NCBI GenBank assembly: GCA_021775805.1
Contig: JAJFHD010000042.1
Coordinates: 1 to 33,915, forward strand
Length of the DNA: 33,915 nt
Origin: Alphaproteobacteria bacterium
Lineage (GTDB): Bacteria > Pseudomonadota > Alphaproteobacteria > Rhizobiales > JAJFHC01
Direction: 5' to 3'
Shown: positions 18,151 to 26,663 of the stretch, piece after piece
How the letters are laid out: each line of letters begins with the position of its first letter
Position numbering within the stretch: position 1 is the first letter of the stretch
Translations under genes and position numbers: made by a program
Notes under the pieces: model-generated
The model's database searches: none
Seen by the model: only the letters and a program-made list of their open reading frames with translations
Told to the model about the DNA's origin: nothing

Positions 18151-19191
18151 TTACATTGTCAGCGGAGCAAGACTGGTCGCACTGGCGTTGATTTCCTTGC
18201 GGGCATCGGCCGGCAGCGGGATCAGGCCCTTGTCGACGAGGTAGCCTTCGTCGCCCCATGCCTTGTCGCTGGTGAACGCCTGGACAAATTCCTTGATGCC
18301 GGGAACCACGCCGACGTGCTGCTGCTTGACATAGAAGAACAGCGAGCGGGACACGCCGTAATCACCCGACGCGATGTTTTCGAAGGAGGGTTCGGCACCG
18401 TCGACGGATGCGCCCTGGATCTTATCCTCGTTCTGGTCGAGGAAACTGAAGCCGAAGATACCGATCGCGTTCGGGTTGGCCAGCAGTTTCTGGACGATCA
18501 GGTTGTCGTTCTCACCGGCTTCGACAAAGGCACCGTCTTCGCGGATCGTGTGGGCGGCAACCTTGAAGGCCTTCTTGTCGGACTTGCGCAGGGCGGCGAG
18601 CGCTTCGAACTTCCTGGCGCCGCCTTCCATGGCCAGCTCGACAAACGCGTCGCGCGTGCCGGACGTGGGCGGGGGACCGAGGACTTCGATCTTGACCTGT
18701 GGCAGAGACGAATCGATGTCGCTCCACATCTTGTAGGGGTTTTCGACCATCTTGCCGTCGACCGGGACCCTGGCTGCCAGCGCCTGGAAGATCTGTTTCT
18801 TGGTCAGGACAAAGGGCTTGGTCGCCTTGGCGTTTGCCAGGACGATGCCATCAAAACCGATCTTGACCTCGGTGATGCCGATACCGGCGTCCGTGCACTT
18901 CTTGAATTCGGAAGGCTTGATGCGACGCGATGCATTGGTGATGTCGGGGTGCTCGACACCGATGCCGGCGCAAAACAGCTTCATGCCGCCGCCTGAGCCC
19001 GTGGATTCAACCACAGGCGTCTTGAACCTGCCCTTGTTGTCCTTGCCGAACTGTTCGGCAACGGCGGTTGAGAATGGGAACACGGTCGAGGAGCCCACAA
19101 TCTGGATTCTGTCACGGGCAAACGCATCGCTGTTGGCAGCGGTCATGGCCAGACCGACCACGGCTGCAAGCGGAAGTGCTCTATATTTCAC
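18151..19191 (-). CDS. pstS: Phosphate ABC transporter substrate-binding protein PstS
   Basis: A 346-residue periplasmic phosphate-binding protein. The signal peptide runs to about residue 25 (ALPLAAVVGLAMTAANSDAFA). The mature start IQIVGSSTVFPFSTAVAEQFG and the STGSGGGMKLFC loop supply the phosphate-binding serines and threonines, and PPPTSGTRDAFVEL is also conserved. The start is GTG at 19191 with GGAG 7 nt upstream; an overlapping ATG just before it is out of frame and stops at once. The first structural gene behind the Pho-box promoter, it is followed by the intercistronic hairpin. It should be strongly induced by phosphate starvation. Confidence 0.95.
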   Translation of the reverse strand: MKYRALPLAAVVGLAMTAANSDAFARDRIQIVGSSTVFPFSTAVAEQFGKDNKGRFKTPVVESTGSGGGMKLFCAGIGVEHPDITNASRRIKPSEFKKCTDAGIGITEVKIGFDGIVLANAKATKPFVLTKKQIFQALAARVPVDGKMVENPYKMWSDIDSSLPQVKIEVLGPPPTSGTRDAFVELAMEGGARKFEALAALRKSDKKAFKVAAHTIREDGAFVEAGENDNLIVQKLLANPNAIGIFGFSFLDQNEDKIQGASVDGAEPSFENIASGDYGVSRSLFFYVKQQHVGVVPGIKEFVQAFTSDKAWGDEGYLVDKGLIPLPADARKEINASATSLAPLTM

Positions 19192-19265
19192 AGGAATTCT
19201 CCATAAGATTTCGTCGCTATGGTGTACCGGGCTGTGCTGTGTGCCTCCCCGGTTTCGATGAGCGC

Positions 19266-19321
19266 ACTATAGGAACGTCTGCTTACGGTTGTATGACAGG
19301 GAGACTACGGTTTTGTGACAA
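19266..19321 (-). promoter_or_regulatory. PhoB-dependent promoter with two tandem Pho boxes
   Basis: On the minus strand two 18-bp boxes repeat with an exact 22-bp period. The distal box (19321-19304) begins TTGTCAC and has AAAACCGTAGT; the proximal box (19299-19282) begins CTGTCAT and has ACAACCGTAAG. CTGTCAT matches the Pho half-site consensus exactly; the second halves match less well. A -10 TATAGT (19271-19266) lies 10 nt past the proximal box, the spacing known for PhoB-activated promoters in which the box replaces the -35. It lies between the phoR stop and the pstS start. Confidence 0.82.
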
Positions 19322-19345
19322 CATAACTATTTGAAATTCCACGCG

Positions 19346-20608
19346 TTATGTCGGTTTCCGGGCGTCTACTGCAGGCGTCGACAGCGGCAGGACGACGTTA
19401 AAGCAGGCGCCCTGACCAGGGATGCTCTTGACAGTCAACCCGGCACGGTGCCGGTTCAGAATGTGCTTTACGATGGCCAGTCCAAGTCCGGTTCCGCCCT
19501 TCTGACGGCTTTGTTTGACATCGACACGGTAAAACCGTTCGGTGATTCTTGGGACATGTTCGGAGGCAATGCCCGGGCCGTAATCGCGAACCTCGACGCC
19601 TACCGTATCGCCTGCAGAACTGAACGTGATGTCCACCCTGCCGCCGGATTGTCCGTATTTGATGGCGTTTTCAACAAGGTTTTGAAACACCTGAATGAGT
19701 TCGTCGCGGTCTCCCTTGACGGTCAGAGGGACCGGTGGGGTGTCGACCGCAAGGGCAACGCCGCTCTCGGCGGCAAGCGGTTTCAGGATTTCGGCCACAT
19801 GGGCGACGACGAGGACCACGTCGACATCGTCATTGGGGCGCACATGGGCGTTCAGTTCGATACTGTTCAGAGAAAGCAGATCATCGATAAGACGGGCCAT
19901 GCGTGCGGCCTGCGAACGCATGAGTTCAAGAAACTCCGCGCGTGCCTTCTCGTCGTTGCGGGCAGCCCCCTGCAGGGTTTCGATAAAGCCCAACACGGAC
20001 GCCAGTGGAGTGCGCAGTTCGTGACTGGCGTTGGCGACAAAATCCGCGCGCATGCGTTCAACCTGTTCCTGCCTGGTCAGGTCGCGCAACAACAGGAGGG
20101 TCGTCGGGGCTTCCTTGTCGCGTTTCGCCTGCGGCGACGCACCCAATGACACAATGTGCAATTCGAACCGCCGGTCGATCGGCACCCGGTGTTCGTAGTC
20201 GATCATGACACCGTCGCCGGTTTCGAGTACCTGATCAATCGCCTCGTGAACGCGCGGGCTCCGGATCACGGATGATATGTGATCGTCCAAATCAATGCGT
20301 TCAAACACCGATCGCGCGGGTTCGTTGGCGGTGAGGACCCGGCTTTGTGCGTCGAGCAGAATGACCGGATCCGGCAAGGCTTCCGAGATCATCCGCATGG
20401 TATCCAGTCGGCCCGGTTCCGACACCGCTGGCGGGACGGGAGCCGGATCGGCCGGCGCACCGGGCGTCTTCATGGCATTCACTGCGATCACAACCAGAGC
20501 CATGACACCGGAACCGGCAACGGCCCAGGCAACCGGCAACTCTGCAAAGATCACCATCGCCGCCATGACCACGATGGCGGAACCGATTATCAGCATTGGA
20601 TTTCTCAT
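19346..20608 (-). CDS. phoR: Phosphate regulon sensor histidine kinase PhoR
   Basis: A 420-residue inner-membrane kinase that phosphorylates PhoB. Two N-terminal membrane segments (about 5-22 and 26-45) with almost no periplasmic loop fit PhoR, which senses through PhoU and PstB rather than directly. A PAS domain (about 70-180, SEALPDPVILLDAQ) precedes the HisKA box, with His196 in FVANASHELRTPL. The ATPase has the N box (QNLVENAIKYG), G1 (VRDYGPGI) and G2 (GGTGLGLAIVKHIL). It is separated from phoB by the five pst/phoU genes. No strong ribosome site precedes the ATG at 20608; a second ATG (20596) is possible. Confidence 0.94.
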   Translation of the reverse strand: MRNPMLIIGSAIVVMAAMVIFAELPVAWAVAGSGVMALVVIAVNAMKTPGAPADPAPVPPAVSEPGRLDTMRMISEALPDPVILLDAQSRVLTANEPARSVFERIDLDDHISSVIRSPRVHEAIDQVLETGDGVMIDYEHRVPIDRRFELHIVSLGASPQAKRDKEAPTTLLLLRDLTRQEQVERMRADFVANASHELRTPLASVLGFIETLQGAARNDEKARAEFLELMRSQAARMARLIDDLLSLNSIELNAHVRPNDDVDVVLVVAHVAEILKPLAAESGVALAVDTPPVPLTVKGDRDELIQVFQNLVENAIKYGQSGGRVDITFSSAGDTVGVEVRDYGPGIASEHVPRITERFYRVDVKQSRQKGGTGLGLAIVKHILNRHRAGLTVKSIPGQGACFNVVLPLSTPAVDARKPT

Positions 20609-20742
20609 GCGCGAGTCGCCGGGTTATTGTCGAAAATTGGTTCTGCGACGGTTTTCCATACAACACAAGCGTCACGCGTTGCGGTTGCCCGAATAAGGAT
20701 ATCGGTGTACACGGTCTTCTGTTCCTGGCCCAAGTGTCGAGC

Positions 20743-21912
20743 ATGTCAAAAAAATCCAAATCAACCGATCAAGACAAGAATGTGACGGCTTTCCTCATCG
20801 GTGCCTGCGATGTGGAGATCTGGGGCATGACCGGCAGCGAACGCGCCGAAAGACTGGCCCGGCGTGCCGGCATCGACGACATCGCCATCGGCGGCTCGGA
20901 TCTCGAGCCCGACCGCTCTGCCCTGATTTTGCGTACGGACACGGTGATCGACGAATCGCTGGTGAAAAGCCTGCTGGACCATGATTCGCTGTTGCTGGTG
21001 ACAGTCGATGGCGACCATGCGACGGCGATTGCCGCCCATGTGCCGGCAGACATGCTCGATGACGCCGGGCGGATCCTGCGGGCCGACAGCTTCGACCGGG
21101 ACGAAGCAGCAAAACGGGGCATGGCGTCAAAGACACCCGAGGAGCTTGGCGGCGCTTACAACACGGCGCTGAGAAAGCGTGCCGCGCCGTTCATCTTCGA
21201 ACTCACCGAAGACGCCGTGCCCGCAATCGAGCAGGCGACGTTCGATGCCTCCTACAAGGGCGTGACTGACTTTGTCACCAAGTGGGTCTGGCCAAAGCCT
21301 GCATTCCCGGTGACGCAATTCCTGTCGCGCCGGGGCGTGACACCGAATGCGGTGACCACGGCGAGCTTTGTCTGCGTGTTGCTGGCGCTCTTGTTTTTCG
21401 CCAACGGTCACTTCCTGCTGGGCGCTGCATTCGGCTGGATGATGGCGTTTCTCGATACAGTCGACGGCAAGCTTGCCCGGGTCACCCTGACGTCGTCCAA
21501 GTGGGGCAATGTGTTCGACCATGGCATCGACCTGATCTCGCCGCCATTCTGGTGGTACGCCTGGTGGTACGGGCTGGAGAACGGCAATACCACGGTGCTG
21601 TGGACCTGCATGTGGATCGTGGTCGGCGGCTACGTGGCCGGCAAGCTGCTTGAACAGGCTTTCATATCGGGGCTGGGCATCAAGACCCACATGTGGCAGC
21701 CGATCGACTCCCGGTTCCGCCAGATCACCGCACGGCGCAATCCCAACCTGGCCATCCTCACAGTGTTTGCCCTCGTCGGGTTTCCGGACATCGGGTACAT
21801 TGCTGTGGCCGCCTGGGTCGTGATCTGCTTTGGCTTTCATTCAGTGCGCCTGGTCCAGGCGTTCCTGGCCAAGCGCCGGGGGATCGTCATCCGTTCATGG
21901 ATGGATGCGTGA
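20743..21912 (+). CDS. CDP-alcohol phosphotransferase with N-terminal transferase-like domain
   Basis: A 389-residue membrane protein. The C-terminal half carries the complete CDP-alcohol phosphotransferase signature DG-x2-AR-x8-G-x3-D-x3-D at Asp241-Asp263, preceded by Asp238. It is surrounded by hydrophobic helices (VCVLLALLFFANGHFLLGAAF, cut here, and later WTCMWIVVGGYVAG). Such enzymes move a phospho-alcohol from a CDP carrier to an acceptor in lipid or polar-head synthesis. The N-terminal 150 residues look like a shortened nucleotidyltransferase-like domain without an obvious GxGTR loop, reminiscent of bifunctional inositol-phosphate enzymes. The ATG at 20743 was chosen because upstream sequence is not protein-like. 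The gene is divergent from phoR. Substrate unknown. Confidence 0.8.
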   Translation: MSKKSKSTDQDKNVTAFLIGACDVEIWGMTGSERAERLARRAGIDDIAIGGSDLEPDRSALILRTDTVIDESLVKSLLDHDSLLLVTVDGDHATAIAAHVPADMLDDAGRILRADSFDRDEAAKRGMASKTPEELGGAYNTALRKRAAPFIFELTEDAVPAIEQATFDASYKGVTDFVTKWVWPKPAFPVTQFLSRRGVTPNAVTTASFVCVLLALLFFANGHFLLGAAFGWMMAFLDTVDGKLARVTLTSSKWGNVFDHGIDLISPPFWWYAWWYGLENGNTTVLWTCMWIVVGGYVAGKLLEQAFISGLGIKTHMWQPIDSRFRQITARRNPNLAILTVFALVGFPDIGYIAVAAWVVICFGFHSVRLVQAFLAKRRGIVIRSWMDA

Positions 21913-21966
21913 GGCGTGAGACCGGGCGACCCGAGGCTTACAAACAGGTTTGAGGGCATGAACCAC

Positions 21967-23034
21967 ATGATCCGAACAGCGGCAGCTTTCAGCCTTGCGG
22001 TCCTGATTTCGACCTGCCCGTCACGCGCCCAGACCGACACCTGCAACACGACCGGGCTGTGGGTCGACTCGGTTGTCTGCGACAGCGAAATCCTGATTCA
22101 GCTCGACAGCGAGGTCACCGGGAGATTCGACGGTCTGGCCGCTCGCCTGAAGGCCACGACACCGGAATTGGCCTCCGCAGTGACGGCAGATCAGGCCGCA
22201 TGGCGGACGGACAGGGCGGTGTGCAAAAAGCAAAAACTGCCCCAGCAATGCATGGAGTGGCGCTACTACGCCCGGAACGAGACGGCCGCCTATCTCGCAA
22301 ACCTCCTGACCGGCCCCCGCCGCTTCGGCGATCCCTTGCAGGTGTGCTGGCAGAAGGCGGAGGGCGAGCGTGATGCCCAGAAATGCCTTGACCGGCGGCT
22401 AAGCGACATCCGCACCGGCCTTGGCATAATCGCGGTGGCCGTGCGCACAGCACTCGTCAAACGTGATGCCGAAACCGGGTCGGCAGGCGACGCAGTATCC
22501 TCTTTCGATGCGGCACAGCGTACCTTTCCACTTCATGCAAATGCGGCCTGCCTTTCGGAAGCCGCAGCCCTTGGTCAGGGACCGGGGCGGATGCTCGGGC
22601 AAACCGCCTGCGCCATCAGCGCCTGGCAGGCCAGGGCGAAAGACATTCTGCGGTTTCTGCCCGACCTGCCGGCGCACTGGTCAAGCGACGTCAGACTGGT
22701 TCAGGACGACATTGCAAAGTGCCTCGACCATGGCCGCGGCCTGAAACTCGGCGGCCCGATTCGGGTCTCCGGTTTCGCTGCGACAGCGGACGGCCGCTCA
22801 ACCACTCGAGTGACCGAGCAGAGTGGCGCCCGCCACGATTGCACCCTGAGCGGGCAGGACAGATCCGTCGAGAGCTTTGCCGCGGTGACGGACGGGACGC
22901 CCGGTTCTTCAGAGAATCTTGTTTTCTACTCGACGGTAGCCGACGGCCCGGTGGCACAAGAGTGCTTCGTCCATGACCGCGTGTTCGACCGTTCGGGCGC
23001 GCATTCGGGCTGGTTGAGTTTCAGGATCTGTTAG
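21967..23034 (+). CDS. Secreted protein with two LprI-like (DUF1311) domains
   Basis: A 355-residue exported protein. The signal peptide is MIRTAAAFSLAVLISTCPSRA, with probable cleavage before QTDTC. Residues about 26-112 show the LprI pattern: paired cysteines, a CDSEILIQLDSEV helix, QAAWRTDRAVC and a closing CMEWRYYARNETAAYL. Residues about 116-230 repeat a looser version (VCWQKAEGERDAQKCLDRRL, then FDAAQRTF, AACL and TACAISAWQARA). A beta-rich C-terminal part with two more cysteines follows. LprI-like proteins include a lysozyme inhibitor of Mycobacterium; most are uncharacterised. GAGGG lies 10 nt before this ATG but only 1 nt before an ATG at 21958, so I prefer 21967. It begins 54 nt after the previous gene. 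Confidence 0.62.
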   Translation: MIRTAAAFSLAVLISTCPSRAQTDTCNTTGLWVDSVVCDSEILIQLDSEVTGRFDGLAARLKATTPELASAVTADQAAWRTDRAVCKKQKLPQQCMEWRYYARNETAAYLANLLTGPRRFGDPLQVCWQKAEGERDAQKCLDRRLSDIRTGLGIIAVAVRTALVKRDAETGSAGDAVSSFDAAQRTFPLHANAACLSEAAALGQGPGRMLGQTACAISAWQARAKDILRFLPDLPAHWSSDVRLVQDDIAKCLDHGRGLKLGGPIRVSGFAATADGRSTTRVTEQSGARHDCTLSGQDRSVESFAAVTDGTPGSSENLVFYSTVADGPVAQECFVHDRVFDRSGAHSGWLSFRIC

Positions 23035-23625
23035 GCCTTTCGCACCGGCGCGAACACGCTGCGGCCGACATTGTTACCCAAGTGCGCGGTGCCGGGCGCG
23101 CTCGGGAATTGCCCCAACCGATCTCATGCCGTGAAGTCTTGACACTTCTTCGCAACCCCGGCGAGGAGGCGGCGCGAAGACCGATTTCCCCGCGCATGGG
23201 ATTTGGCTTTGTGGCTGAATTGGCAATAGGCAAGTCCCAAGCAGCCTGCCGCCACCAACAGTAGAAATTGCGGAGACCAAGGCAGTCACAGGCAGCAAAA
23301 AACACATCTGAAAATGTCAATCGCCGTGTGTGCAACAATGATGTGTATCACCGGTGAACATAGCTATATTTGACAAACTCCTGCTGGAATCGCTTTGACT
23401 AAATCATGCTGGCTTGCACACTCAACATCCGCCTTCACACGCAGTTGTGAGTAGAAATCGTATATTCCATAGAATTCGCCATTTTACATTATGGTTTCAA
23501 CGCTCCAATATATCCAAAATCACAAAATGAGGGCCTCGGACAAAATGTAATAAGTTGCGACAACTTTCCGACGAAACCAATCAATTCGCCATTCGCATAA
23601 AATTTCTGGATTGTGGGCTAACAAA
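23035..23625 (+). other. Long AT-rich non-coding stretch before the wall-lytic genes
   Basis: About 590 bp without a convincing gene. The first half is GC-rich like the chromosome. From about 23290 the composition falls: by hand count 42% GC in 23341-23400, 30% in 23461-23520 and 43% in 23521-23580. AATTCGCCATT occurs at 23473-23483 and again at 23583-23593. ACAAAATG occurs three times (near 23522, 23541 and 23622), the last copy including the start codon of the next gene. A TTGACA (23370-23375) has no matching -10. The stretch probably holds the promoter of the next operon. Confidence 0.55.
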
Positions 23626-25695
23626 ATGAAATTCACCATTACCGACGACATCTTGCGTGAGATGTGCAGGTTGAGTTCGTTCCTTATTCCTGAGGATCAA
23701 CTTGTGTTTGTGGCGCTTCGTGGCTGTCAACCGATCGAGATGGGTGGCACAACGTTTCGAGCCTCGCATGATCTGAATACGACATCACTGGATTACCGGC
23801 ACATGCGGTGTACTATCGTTCAATGGCACACGGGTTCTGAAAAACTGGCTGTCTATGTCGGTAGTTCGGTCCCGCATATCTCCGCCGTCGCCAAAAAGAT
23901 CTCGAACAACGGCAATGGTGTGAATCGGCTTTGCAGCGGTTTCTTCGGCAAAGTTCCGGGTCTGTCCGACCACAGCTACGTCAAGGGCAACCACGGCTAT
24001 GATCGCCACCTCGCCTTCCGCAATGAAACCAAACTGCCGGTCCTCAGAACCGGGGACGACACTGACTACGAGGGCGACGATCGCTACGAGTATGAGGTTG
24101 TTTACGACAACCTGCACTGCGCGCGTCAGAGCAATGAAACAATCGACGACTACGACTCGTTTGGCTGCGTTGTTGTCGCGGGCAAAGAGGGCGACCATAG
24201 TGCGACAACCCTGAGTTCTGAAGCCGGACCGTGGAAAAAATTTCTTAAGACGGCTTACGACCTGGATCAGCGCCGCTTCGTATTGATTGTATTTGAGGAA
24301 AACGAGGCGATGCGCACGGCTGAACTGGGGTTCGAGAAACGGGCGCCAACAGTGCGCTTTGGTTCGCGTGGCATTTTAGTCAATCGACTGCAAACCGGAC
24401 TGGCCGCAAAGGGATATGCCATCGGCTCGACAGTTCCCGACGGCCTGTTTGGCAGCTATACCGTCAAGGCACTGCGGCAATTCCAGTTTGAGACATTCGG
24501 AAAACGCTCTACAGACATGATTTGCGGACCCTTGACCGCGGAAATGCTCGGCATCGACTGGCCCGCAAACGGCACCGCATTCGAGACCATGCTGACGGCA
24601 CCCACCGACGGCGCCGCCGTACCCGAGGACATTTCTCCCGATCATTTCGGGGCTACGGCAGAGGCCGGCACGATCGACAGCCATGGCCTGACCATGGACC
24701 CGACGCTGAAGATCGCGCTGGACACAAGCCATGATCCGCTGCCTGGCTGGAGCGTGCGCAAACGACCCAACAAAGAAAAATGGGATATCCGTTTCGACGG
24801 AGGCGAACCGGTCTACCTTGGCTATTTTTTCGAATACAATGGCTACAGCACCGGCCCGATGCGCGGGCTTGCACGCACCAACGGAAGCGTTCCCAAATTA
24901 CCATACGATCCCGGCGACTGGACTGAGTTTGGATCGTGGCCAGAGCTGATCTATCCCACCGCTTGGGCCGAGTCCAACGCCAACTTTGCCGTAATCAACG
25001 CATGGGATCGCGCTGCCATGACCTTCGGCTTTATCCAACTCGCGGCGCACACCGGCGATGATTTTCTGCCACTTTTCCGACGTCTGATCACGGAATTGCC
25101 GGAAGAGGCTGAAAAATGGTTCCCCGAGTTGCGCGTAATTGACGGGGTGTTGTGTTTTGTCAAAGGGGGATCGTATCGGTCTTTGGAGAATACCGGCCCT
25201 CCCGCCGACGGCGGCTATAGCGCAAGCTATTACCACGGCGATTTGATGGCGTTCTTTAATCCTGATCGCTACCACAAGACCGACAAGAAGCCCGATAACG
25301 AAGAGCTGCACGCAGCCGCACGGTGGCTGATGTTCACAATGACATCCGAGCCGATGCGCCGTATTCAGGTCGCGGGGTCCATCGACAATCTCAAGTCATC
25401 GCTTTCCAAGCTGCACCGCGCGATGCAGAATGATTCCCAAGTCAGAAACAAATATCCCAGCGGGGTGGATGGAATGCGCTGCGACCTATTGTCGATGGCC
25501 ATCGCAGCGCCCCATCTGGGCGAGGGAAACATCCCGAAAATTCTGCGCGCATTGCTTAAGAACGATCCCGTCGAGGCCATTCGCACTTCGGGATACGGGC
25601 CAGGTGGACGCGCCCAAAACACCTATGACGGCATGAAGAAACGGCCCATTTTGAGAAACCTTGTCTACGACCTGGCGACCGGAAAACCGGTATGA
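23626..25695 (+). CDS. Multidomain peptidoglycan-active protein (LDT-like, PG-binding, lysozyme-like)
   Basis: A 689-residue protein with no signal peptide or membrane segment. Residues about 1-235 contain His164 (DNLHCAR) and, 17 residues on, Ser178-Phe-Gly-Cys181. This resembles the L,D-transpeptidase signature His-x(14-17)-Ser/Thr-His-Gly-Cys with Phe replacing the second His. Residues 244-309 form a clear PG_binding_1 domain (GILVNRLQTGLAAKGY, DGLFGSYTVKALRQFQ). The C-terminal part from about 440 has TAWAESNANFAV (Glu449) and AMTFGFIQLA, like the catalytic-Glu and following strand of lysozyme/SLT folds. I preferred the ATG at 23626 over the TTG at 23611. It heads a co-directional trio with the D,D-peptidase 69 nt downstream. 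Composition is AT-richer than its neighbours. The catalytic roles are inference. Confidence 0.6.
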   Translation: MKFTITDDILREMCRLSSFLIPEDQLVFVALRGCQPIEMGGTTFRASHDLNTTSLDYRHMRCTIVQWHTGSEKLAVYVGSSVPHISAVAKKISNNGNGVNRLCSGFFGKVPGLSDHSYVKGNHGYDRHLAFRNETKLPVLRTGDDTDYEGDDRYEYEVVYDNLHCARQSNETIDDYDSFGCVVVAGKEGDHSATTLSSEAGPWKKFLKTAYDLDQRRFVLIVFEENEAMRTAELGFEKRAPTVRFGSRGILVNRLQTGLAAKGYAIGSTVPDGLFGSYTVKALRQFQFETFGKRSTDMICGPLTAEMLGIDWPANGTAFETMLTAPTDGAAVPEDISPDHFGATAEAGTIDSHGLTMDPTLKIALDTSHDPLPGWSVRKRPNKEKWDIRFDGGEPVYLGYFFEYNGYSTGPMRGLARTNGSVPKLPYDPGDWTEFGSWPELIYPTAWAESNANFAVINAWDRAAMTFGFIQLAAHTGDDFLPLFRRLITELPEEAEKWFPELRVIDGVLCFVKGGSYRSLENTGPPADGGYSASYYHGDLMAFFNPDRYHKTDKKPDNEELHAAARWLMFTMTSEPMRRIQVAGSIDNLKSSLSKLHRAMQNDSQVRNKYPSGVDGMRCDLLSMAIAAPHLGEGNIPKILRALLKNDPVEAIRTSGYGPGGRAQNTYDGMKKRPILRNLVYDLATGKPV

Positions 25696-25764
25696 GGAGG
25701 AGACTTTTGCATAGGTGCCGACGCAAACAACCCGCGCCCGATTCAGCAGATCAGGATATTTCGG

Positions 25765-26565
25765 ATGACGATCTACGAAAATTACAAGGATCAGACGTTT
25801 CTCGTTACCGACCCAGATGCACGCCTCCGTGACCCCGGCGACATCTGGAAATATATTACATACCAGGCGGGCGACGACATGCCTGCCGGTGTGTCCGTCG
25901 GCGACTTCAAACTCGTCCCCGTGGGCGTGCAGGTTGCAGTGTCAGACGTCATGGTCGTGCCTGCAGGTTCCACCAAGAGACTTTTCGCATACGCCAAATC
26001 GGCTGACGGTGCGACGACATACGGCTGGACCAGCACGACTAATTTCCAAGGAAGCTTTCGCAACGTAACCCTGGGACGAATCGAGCCGAAGTCAGGCGCG
26101 GGCCGATATGCCGAAACCGCCGCGTGGAGCAGGGGAGCCTACACCGGGCAGGTATCGCTTGTGTTGATTGTGGACAGACGCCTTGAGTTGGAGAAGCTCA
26201 CTTCCGAGATGGCCGGACCTTACTTTGAAATGGTGCAGGACGCACTTGCCGATGGGGTCGAGATTGTCATCAACAGCGGGTTCCGCACCTTCGCCGAACA
26301 AAAGTACCTCTACGAGAACTTTAAAAAGGGTGTGGCAGGGTTTTTCAAGGCCGCACCGCCTGGCAGGTCCAAGCACCAAAACGGCACAGCACTCGACATT
26401 CCCGTGGGCGGAGGGCCGGGCTTGCCAACCTACGACTGGCTTGCGGCGAATGCGACATCACATGGTTTCATCCGAACGGTCAAGAGCGAGTACTGGCACT
26501 GGGAACACCGCCCCGCTGAGGCCAAAAAGGCCAATATGCGTGGCGTCCACACCACATGGGATTGA
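25765..26565 (+). CDS. VanY-type D,D-carboxypeptidase/endopeptidase (M15B)
   Basis: A 266-residue protein whose C-terminal half is a clear zinc peptidase of the VanY/M15 family. SGFRTFAEQKYLYENF starts at 171, the zinc motif SKHQNGTALD has His204 and Asp211, and ESEYWHWEH-type residues Glu242, Trp244 and His245 give the catalytic base and third ligand. Such enzymes cut D-Ala-D-Ala or peptide cross-bridges in peptidoglycan. The first 110 residues look like an SH3-like beta domain (TFLVTDPDARLRDPG). No signal peptide is visible, which is unusual for a housekeeping VanY but normal for phage endolysins and injected effectors. AGGA lies 8 nt before the ATG. It sits between the multidomain wall protein and the phosphatase. 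Confidence 0.82.
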   Translation: MTIYENYKDQTFLVTDPDARLRDPGDIWKYITYQAGDDMPAGVSVGDFKLVPVGVQVAVSDVMVVPAGSTKRLFAYAKSADGATTYGWTSTTNFQGSFRNVTLGRIEPKSGAGRYAETAAWSRGAYTGQVSLVLIVDRRLELEKLTSEMAGPYFEMVQDALADGVEIVINSGFRTFAEQKYLYENFKKGVAGFFKAAPPGRSKHQNGTALDIPVGGGPGLPTYDWLAANATSHGFIRTVKSEYWHWEHRPAEAKKANMRGVHTTWD

Positions 26566-26663
26566 GCCGTTCTCGATAGGCTTTGAAACTGAAACAGCGT
26601 GGGAATGCCAATTCACGGCGCCCAATCTGTTTCTACGCCAAAAACCACAAAGGAATATCTATC

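Noticed and set aside
20609..20742. Pho box or promoter between phoR and the CDP-alcohol phosphotransferase gene
   Set aside because: No tandem CTGTCA-like half-sites or acceptable -35/-10 pair could be found.
23021..23338. Small minus-strand genes in the long intergenic stretch
   Set aside because: The openings overlap the end of the LprI-like gene, lack ribosome sites and have Arg/Pro-rich motif-free translations.
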